Origin: Microstegium vimineum
Lineage: Eukaryota > Streptophyta > Magnoliopsida > Poales > Poaceae
Length of the DNA stretch: 64,000 nt
Direction of reading: 5' to 3'
Assembly (NCBI GenBank): GCA_022036555.1
Contig: CM039119.1
Span: 6,696,001 to 6,760,000, forward strand
In this document: positions 57,751 through 64,000 of the stretch, one piece after another
Position numbering within the stretch: the first letter of the stretch is position 1
Layout of the letters: each line of letters opens with the position of its first letter
Notes under the pieces: model-generated
What the model was told of the DNA's origin: nothing
The model's database searches: none
Seen by the model: the letters and a program-made list of their open reading frames with translations, nothing else
Position numbers and translations under genes: made by a program

Positions 57751-58613
57751 CTACTCCTCAAACAACTTGTTGAGGACAGACTGGGCATCTGTGGCTTGGG
57801 CGAGGACAGTTGCATGGTCCTCAAGGCTCTCCAGGAGCTCGTCGATGTGCTCGACATCTTCTGGAGGCCCGCCACCAAGTAAGCGAACTGGCATGAAAGA
57901 GAAATCTTCATGAGCCTAGGTGGACATTGCCGCCAGCCCCAGAGCTACGCTGTGATGCACGCCGTGAATGGCGACTTGGTCGATGCGGCCGTCCGCATCA
58001 TCAAGGCGTGCCTCGGCAGTTTCTCCTTGGGCATTCACCTTGTCGGCGATCTTGTTCGCCGCAATCTTCAAGCGCTCAACCTCTGTAGAGAGCGCTAAAC
58101 AAAGGAATACGATTCGGGTGAACAGATAGAATCAGAAAGGGGGAAATCGAGCGAGACTATTTTGACTAACCGGTAACGGCGTCGCAAAACTGCTTCCCCT
58201 GGTCTTCCCATTCAAGTTGGTCAATGCCGTATTGTTTGGAGATCTTCTCCAGTTCTCCTCGGGCCTCATCCCTTTCATTGATGAAGATGACCGCCTCCTC
58301 ATGAGTGAAAGGAACATCCATGGCATCCGAGCCCGAATCCAAATCCCAAAAGTTGAAGTGGTAGGAGCTTGAAGAGTCGGAGGAGCCGGACGACGGAGTC
58401 CCCTGTTGAGCTGTTGTCGCCGGAGGGAGAGGATAGCTCGGTCTGGTGGAAATAACCCTCACCCTGGTGAATAAGAAGAGAAATCAGAGCTAGAAGGATG
58501 AACAAGAAGTAGAACTGCAAGGGGGCAAGAAGTTGATTCTCACCCACGTCGTCGACAACGCCACGCTCGGCTTCCTTCGGCTTCTCCCTCGACAGGGCGC
58601 TTGCCACGATCAT
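57751..58613 (-). pseudogene. Antisense gene 2 of the Tat element (coiled-coil)
   Basis: The minus strand begins MIVASALSREKPKEAERGVV at 58613. A probable intron follows DDV, then a Ser/Pro-rich part (GTPSSGSSDSSSS) with EEAVIFINERDEARGELEK, and a last exon STEVERLKIAANKIADKVNA predicted to form a coiled coil, ending KLFEE at 57751. One in-frame TAG precedes AHEDFS near 57915. The product family is not recognised. Location and orientation match the antisense open reading frames reported in Tat retrotransposons. Confidence 0.6.
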
Positions 58614-58870
58614 CGCCTCCCGCCATTCCTACTGTAGAGGTTAGGTTTCCCTCTGGATTGGTTTCAACAAAGAAAGTGAAGAGGCGGAGATGAGAATACT
58701 TAACTGGAGTTGCTGATAGAGGATGAGAAAGAGGGTTTATTTATAAGCCGAATGAAAAGCAGTGGCGTATATCTCAGAATAGTGGAATGAGAATGTCAAA
58801 CGACGAGCTAGGGTTTTTTCCCTCTCGGATGGGCCGTTACTGGACTGGGCCAGGCTCGGATAAGTCAGGA

Positions 58871-59000
58871 GTTGCTCGGCTATGTCCCTGAATCGGAAAG
58901 ATAAGAACAATTGGCTATGTCTCTGATCGGAAAGCTAAAGGCGATCGGCTATGTTCTAATTGGGAAAATAAAGAGAGCCGGTTACATTCTCATACAAACA
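58871..59000. repeat. Short tandem repeat, about 40 bp, roughly four copies
   Basis: TCGGCTATGTCCCTGAATCG, TTGGCTATGTCTCTGATCGG, TCGGCTATGTTCTAATTGGG and a last partial copy, each followed by GAAAGATAAGAAC-like text. Confidence 0.75.
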
Positions 59001-59059
59001 GAAATATATAAGATAAAGAGTAAGGACGTCCGATTGTTCAGAGACAGAATGTGTCGCAT

Positions 59060-62000
59060 TTAATCTATTACAAGCCTATGTTTATACTCGCTCAGAAGCT
59101 GATTGATGGCATCTAAGGCCTCAGCCCTGATTCGGCTGACATTGTTCAACACTTTCTGGTCTTCATCATCAGAACTTTGGATACTAGACAACTTTGCTTT
59201 GAGTTGTTAGTCTTCTTTGAGGACGGTTGATATCTTTGATGAAGTTGCTTCTATAAAATTTGGCAAATATGTCATCTTGGTTTTATGAGACTGAATTCTG
59301 GTATTCGGTTTGATTAGTTGAGCCTCCAGCCTGATTTTTGCATCCTCCATAACTTTCAGCTCAGACTCCAAAGTTGTCAGTGAATTCTTGACAACTTGAA
59401 TTTGGGAGTGCATGACTTTAACTTCTTGCTTCCTCAAGGACCTATTATTCTGCATGACAGTCCTGGAGGCTATATTTTTATTTGCTCTCCTCACCCTAGC
59501 AAAATGATCATCAAGATGGGCTGCAGATTCCAGAGAAGCCTTAAGATCAGATGGAAGGTCTTGGTTGATGAGCTCGAGAAGATCTCTTATCTGATCTGAG
59601 TCTTGGACCAGTGTGTTGATATCCTTGTTCAGCAGATTAGCTATATCCTTCAGCTGAGCTTGATTCTCCACTGATAGAGTCTGTTGAGAGGTAGCTTCTT
59701 CATCCTTCTCACTGATGTAGTCCTCAACAACAAAAGAGTAACTGGTAATCGGTTTGGTAGTGTTCTTGAAAGAGGGAGAAGTGTTAGCTGAATGGATGAG
59801 TGTGCTAAAAGAGTAGCTTAAGGCAAGATGTTACTTGTTGTGTTGATTGATCATCAAGATGGATTGTGTCCTGGTCTGGTTGAGGGCTTGATTGGACATC
59901 CAGAGATGGTGAACCTAGAACTGGACCAGAGGAAAGTTCTTCTGCTAGATTATCTATAATTTTATCTGTTTCTAATAATGCAGATAATAGAGTATAAGAA
60001 CAGGAAGTAAATGTCATATAGAGAGAAGGAAGTGATTAGCCGAATGATGTTACCAATGTGCTTGGTGGTTTCATGGACATCTGTACCTTCAGCTTCATGA
60101 GCTTCTATATCTTCAATTTCATGAACTTCTGCATCTTCAGTAGAAGCTTGAGGAGAAATATCCACTGTTGTTGAGACATTGCCTGATCCTGGAGTTTCAA
60201 CATGTGGCTGCAGTAGAGGTGATTGGTATGAAGACGGTCAGAGTTGTTGCCGAATGAGATTTATTGCTGAATAGGAGGTTCATACCTTGAGAGACCGCTT
60301 GACTTTCTTGAACCTTATCTTTCTGGCCACATTAACATTCTCAAGTATCTTCCTTTTGCCTTCTCCTCCTGAAGGTGCAGTGTCCGAAACTACAGGGGTC
60401 TTCATGAAGGTTGCTAGGGTTGGAGCATCAAAACCCAGGATAGGTTTGGGCCCAGCTAAGTAATGCTGGATTGCTCTGGTGGGAGGAATGGGCTCAACAT
60501 CTTGTACATAACCAGATGATTAAAGTGAGAAGTAAATTCAAAAGCAAAAGATGATTAGTACAATGAAATTACCTCATTGATAGAGGCAAATTGGGGTTGT
60601 AAATCTTGGCATAGAGAATGCACTGGTGTGTTGAAGATGTGATTGTGCCATTCTTGCCACTAGGAAGTAAAAAGAGGATGAACAACATCTACTAGCCCAA
60701 ATGGAGAGGGTTCATATATTGGCAAGTCTCATCCAAGCTCAAAGACTTTTTTAGCTTTTGTTTTATTTCTGATCAACTCCTTGAATCTTACGGTTGTTGA
60801 AAAGAAAGGTCTTGGGGGCAATTGTCCACATCCTAGTTGTCTGGCTGTCATGTTTGGATAGTAGAATTCATAGGTAGATTACACTAACCTTCCATGATGG
60901 AATTCGGCTGGCAAGATGCAGGGCTTGAAAGGAGTTGAAGACCTCTGTGGACACCTTGTCAGAACAGTCAAAATCATAGCTGAATTTGCAAGGAAAAGTT
61001 AAATCATCATTTTCTCTATAAGGAAGCCAAAGTATATTGTCGAAACCCTTGAAAAACAGCTTGAAGAGATGACCGATGTCCATGTCAATGCTGATGGAGG
61101 ATGTTGCTTTCTCCATAGGTTTGACAGCCCTTAACTCTTACCATACTGCCTTCAGCATAATTGACTGAAGGAAAGCTCAAGTTATTAAGAGGCACAGAGA
61201 TTATCTGATGCATGTACAGTTGCAGCCACATCTAAACAAACCACCAAGGGCCACTTACACAAGAGATCTCCCCACCTTGGCACATCTGGGCAGTAATCTG
61301 GTGCATCATGTGATAAACAGATCCTAGAAGATATTTACCCAGGGGGATCAGAGTGCCTGCAACTAGGTCCTCAGCCATCATCATATGATTTAAGGTTGGC
61401 TCATTGGATTTTCCACAGAAGATGAATCTGCACAGCCACATGTTCATGGAGGCCCTGCATTCCTTGTCAAGAACAGCACCAGATGCTTCCATATAGGTCT
61501 GAATATATTTAACCCATCCACCTTCAGATTTGACAGTTTTCTGGCTGCTTTTGCTTTTGTACTTGAAGGGATATACTGGTTGTGACACATTTAGGCCAGT
61601 CAACATGAATACATCGGCCAAAGTGAAAGTCATCATGCCAGGGCCGAAAACAAAGGCATTGATAGCATCAGACCAAAAATGAGAGGCTGCTATCAGAAGG
61701 GATTCGTCTCTGGACATTTCTGACAAAGACAATTTCAAACAGTGGTTGATGTCTTGATCATCCCAGTGGCTGCTGCTCTTATCCAGCATCCTCCGGTACA
61801 AGTTTCGCCATCCGGCGATTGGGGGAAACGGCCAGGTCTTGAAGGTGTTTGGTCATTGGTTTGGCGGAGTAACTCCAGACTTGAAGGGGATTCTCAAGGT
61901 TTCCTTCTCAATGATCTCAGTTGGGTCAGGGTCTCCCATTGGACCAAGAAGGTAGGAATCAGGATTTTCACAGTAGGGGATCAAAATTTGGTTCTTGTAT

Positions 62001-62128
62001 TCCTTCAAAGAATAATGAAATCAGGGAAACAAATGAATCAGAAAAGAAGCAGGAAAAGTCAATCAGGAATTGCCGAATGCGTGGAAGTGAATGAAATTTA
62101 CCTCTGGAATTTCGTCCTGAGTCGCCAT
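59060..62128 (-). pseudogene. Antisense gene 1 of the Tat element: plant mobile domain protein
   Basis: The plant mobile domain (PMD) occurs in host silencing factors such as MAIN/MAIL1 and in many plant transposons. Exon 1 62102-62128 (MATQDEIPE), exon 2 61259-62002 (EYKNQILIPYCENPDSYLLG ... SRDESLLIAASHFWSDAINA, FGPGMMTFTLADVFMLTGLN) and exon 3 61142-61231 (MWLQLYMHQIISVPLNNLSF) have good splice borders. A further exon contains DIGHLFKLFFKGFDNILWLP. Later parts include a basic block (RKIRFKKVKRSLK, near 60300) and a coiled-coil exon at 59207-59671 continuing to a final stop at 59060. A TGA lies within exon 2 at about 61851 and a TAA at about 59205, so this copy is dead. It lies wholly between integrase and the 3' LTR, opposite to gag-pol. 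Confidence 0.72.
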
Positions 62129-62261
62129 TGAACATTCGAGGTGAATTCGAGAATGTGCTAGGGCTTGGATTTTTTAAGCGGCGGCTGCGGTATTGAACAG
62201 TATTGACCTAGGAGAAAGGGGAAGCTTGTGGTCAATTTCAGAATAAAACAACTTTTATCCC

Positions 62262-62278
62262 AAAATTAAGGGGGCATG
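62262..62278 (+). promoter_or_regulatory. Polypurine tract
   Basis: AATTAAGGGGGCATG lies directly before the TG of the 3' LTR, the plus-strand DNA priming site. Confidence 0.75.
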
Positions 62279-63660
62279 TGTTAACACTGGATTTTGACAC
62301 GATGATAGGTGGGCCAGTACGGAAGTAAATTTGCAGAGACAGGTGTTCGAAGTATTCGACAAGTATCCGTGTGGTCGGCTAATTTCCAAAGATTCGGCAA
62401 ATGATCGTGCGGTCGGCTATTCTGAGGAAGGACAATTTTCCGTTGAAGAAGCGATAAAAGCGGCAAGTAAAAACCGATCGGGCAACGAAGACCGCGATAA
62501 TTAAGGCAATAAAGACTCTGAAGGAAACTAAAGTCAAAGATGTCGTGTTTTCCTTTGATATTTTGTAGTCGTGTCCTTTTAGAACTCATGTCATGACCAG
62601 GGTATAAATATAAACCCTTGACCATTGTAAAAAGGGTTCACAACCAAATCAATACAACCGGCCCCGTGCCAACTTCGAGTCTTTTATCGTGTCGTCAAGT
62701 TCTTCGAGAGGAATCATCGATCCGTCGACCTCCGTAAGTCCTGACAACCTTGTTATCATGTCTAGTATCATGCGGTGGATTTAGACGTCGATGCAAGTAG
62801 TCTTGTTTGTTTTCAATGATCGTGCGGCAGATTCTTGCTTGACAATCAAGAAGTCTTCGCTTATGTTTCTTTTACGAGTAGATACCGTGCGGCAGACGTT
62901 TGCTCGATATGCTTAGCAAAAGCAAGATAGTTATCGACTCTATTAGATTTGACAAGATCTAATAGATTCATTAAGTTATCACGTGTTGCATGTTTTAGAT
63001 ATTTTATATATTTGTAGCACTCTTTTGCCCAATCTAGATTGATACGGTTTGACTTTATTCTTTATTGTAGATCTATTTATGTTTTAACAGTTATTGCTTT
63101 CATGTTGTCTCTACAAATAGATCTTATGTTCATAATAGCCGAATTAGTCTAATCTAGATTGCTACGTGTTGCGGGTCCGTGCATGTTAACCACGTTTAAG
63201 CTTTGATAAGGTTAGGTATCGTGCGGCAGATACAAGTTTTAGATTAGTTTGATCATGTTTGCTTACATGTTCCTTCATCATGGATCCCAACTCGGTTGGA
63301 TTGCCGAGTTTGGTTACGCCTTAACTCACAGTTAATTATGATTCGTCCAAACGTACTTTTCTCATACATGCACGTTCGGCAATCAACGCTTTACGTACTT
63401 TATGTTTGTTTTAGCCGAATAATCTATAAGACTTGTTGGCAGACAACTTATAGCTGTATATCGTCGTAAGTGGCTTCTAGATCGTATATATGGAACTGTC
63501 TGGTCTCACCTGGCATGTTCCAGTTTTATATCTAATGATTTTTATCCTTTGTTAGTTTCAGCTCAAACTGACTGACACGTTTCCAGATTTCGAAACACCC
63601 GGACACCCGATTGAAACCACGCCTTTCGGTTTGCTGTGTGTAAGGCACAGTACGGCACAT
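62279..63660 (+). repeat. 3' LTR of the Tat element (end truncated)
   Basis: Starts TGTTAACACTGG and follows the 5' LTR closely to ACAGTACGGCACAT. The 5' LTR continues past this point to GTCAACA, but here the text switches abruptly to TACTTCGAGAAACG. About 13 bases of the LTR end are therefore missing. Confidence 0.9.
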
Positions 63661-64000
63661 ACTTCGAGAAACGACGCCGAGGCCGCGTCGACACCGATGG
63701 TGGCGGCAATGGCTCCAGCTCCAAAAACTCCACGGCCATCTTCATCGCGTCGCTGTACGCTGACTACTACAAGCGGCTGAGGTCGAGATACTCCAAACCA
63801 CGGCCGCTGCACGCGGCCAAGGGCGGAGGCGGCGGCGCGACGAGGGTGAGCGTGTTCCAGAGGACGGACGCACGAGGAGCGCTAGGCGACGGAGAACCTG
63901 GCGCACAACCAGAGGGCGCTCGCGGAGATCTACCTGCTGCTCAGCTTCTCCGAGGAGCTGATCACGTCGGGGCTGTCCACGTTCGATCGGGTACGTGAGC
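63661..64000 (+). CDS. Unidentified GC-rich genic fragment, runs off the right edge
   Basis: A plus-strand frame reads YFEKRRRGRVDTDGGG, then NSTAIFIASLYADYYKRLRS, with codon use typical of grass exons. A frame change near 63875 leads to HNQRALAEIYLLLSFSEELI in another frame. It may be part of a host gene truncated at its 5' side by the rearrangement at 63660. I do not recognise the family. Either the frameshift is real, making it a pseudogene, or an intron lies in between. Confidence 0.5.

Larger units (their letters stand above)
49569..63660 (+). mobile_element. Tat-lineage Ty3/gypsy LTR retrotransposon, about 14.1 kb
   Basis: Order: 5' LTR, gag, protease, RT, RNase H, a second RNase H, integrase, then a long region with antisense genes, polypurine tract and 3' LTR. 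The double RNase H, the IN-to-LTR spacer of nearly 5 kb with antisense genes, and the non-Met PBS-like TGGCACGCCCAGTGGGACC all fit the Tat lineage. The LTRs differ by roughly 18 changes in the first 340 aligned bases counted by eye, mostly transitions, so it is not recent. No 5-bp target duplication is visible: CTGCC lies before the 5' LTR, and the 3' LTR is truncated. Confidence 0.92.

Noticed and set aside
61742..62131. 129-residue plus-strand frame near the Tat 3' LTR
   Set aside because: It is the opposite strand of the plant mobile domain exon, which has domain text and splice borders.
1..64000. CRISPR arrays, bacterial operons and ribosome-binding sites
   Set aside because: The sequence is plant nuclear DNA. 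The repeats are low-complexity, MITE or transposon subterminal repeats without regular spacers.
1..64000. tRNA and rRNA genes
   Set aside because: No cloverleaf with intact A and B boxes and no rRNA-like text was noticed. A tRNA scan was not possible by eye, so a short gene could be missed.

Overview
The window is plant nuclear DNA, almost certainly from a panicoid grass (sorghum, sugarcane, Miscanthus or a relative). The evidence is the grass-style BED-NLR fragment, the grass-type MITEs, CACTA elements with ACAGGCGG subterminal repeats, a Tat-lineage Ty3 retrotransposon, GC-rich first exons and plant introns with GT..AG borders. The species is inferred, not read directly. There are no bacterial features.

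Layout. 1-1270: minus-strand 5' exons of a Rab escort protein gene, damaged by a deletion and running off the left edge. 1607-3040, 14030-14810, 31600-34075 and 43602-43806: four dispersed copies of a small grass membrane-protein family. Three of them are accompanied by GGAACC hexamer arrays and a shared flanking module. Copies 2 and 3 are intact; copies 1 and 4 are broken. 3040-6025: a CC-BED-NB-ARC(-LRR) resistance-gene pseudogene. 7000-13000: mostly intergenic, with MITEs, an orphan first exon of glycolate oxidase and a Helitron-like 3' end. 13042-13863: a large Mutator-type foldback element.

17256-30180/30249: a 13-kb CACTA transposon on the minus strand. It carries a tnp2-type transposase (Transposase_21/DUF4218/DUF4216) and a second gene ending in a Ulp1-like C48 protease domain. 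Both genes are decayed, and tnp2 is interrupted by a 1.7-kb solo LTR flanked by the direct repeat GTCTC. 36156-41985: MITEs, a PLAC8/DUF2985 pseudogene with many frameshifts, and a solo LTR with a perfect AGATG target duplication.

44236-49568: a second CACTA element on the plus strand, truncated at its left end, again with tnp2 plus Ulp1-like genes. 49569-63660: a Tat-lineage Ty3/gypsy retrotransposon with 1.38-kb LTRs. It encodes gag, protease, RT, two RNase H domains and integrase on the plus strand, and two spliced antisense genes between integrase and the 3' LTR. One of the antisense genes encodes a plant mobile domain. The element carries many stop codons, and most look like C-to-T or G-to-A changes. 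63660-64000: a GC-rich genic fragment joined directly to a 3' LTR that lacks its last bases.

Overall this is a gene-poor, transposon-rich segment in which most genes are fragments. The two best candidates for functional host genes are copies 2 and 3 of the small membrane-protein family. The most unusual observations are that family with its hexamer-array promoter region, the antisense plant-mobile-domain gene inside the retrotransposon, and the mirrored repeat core of the first CACTA element.
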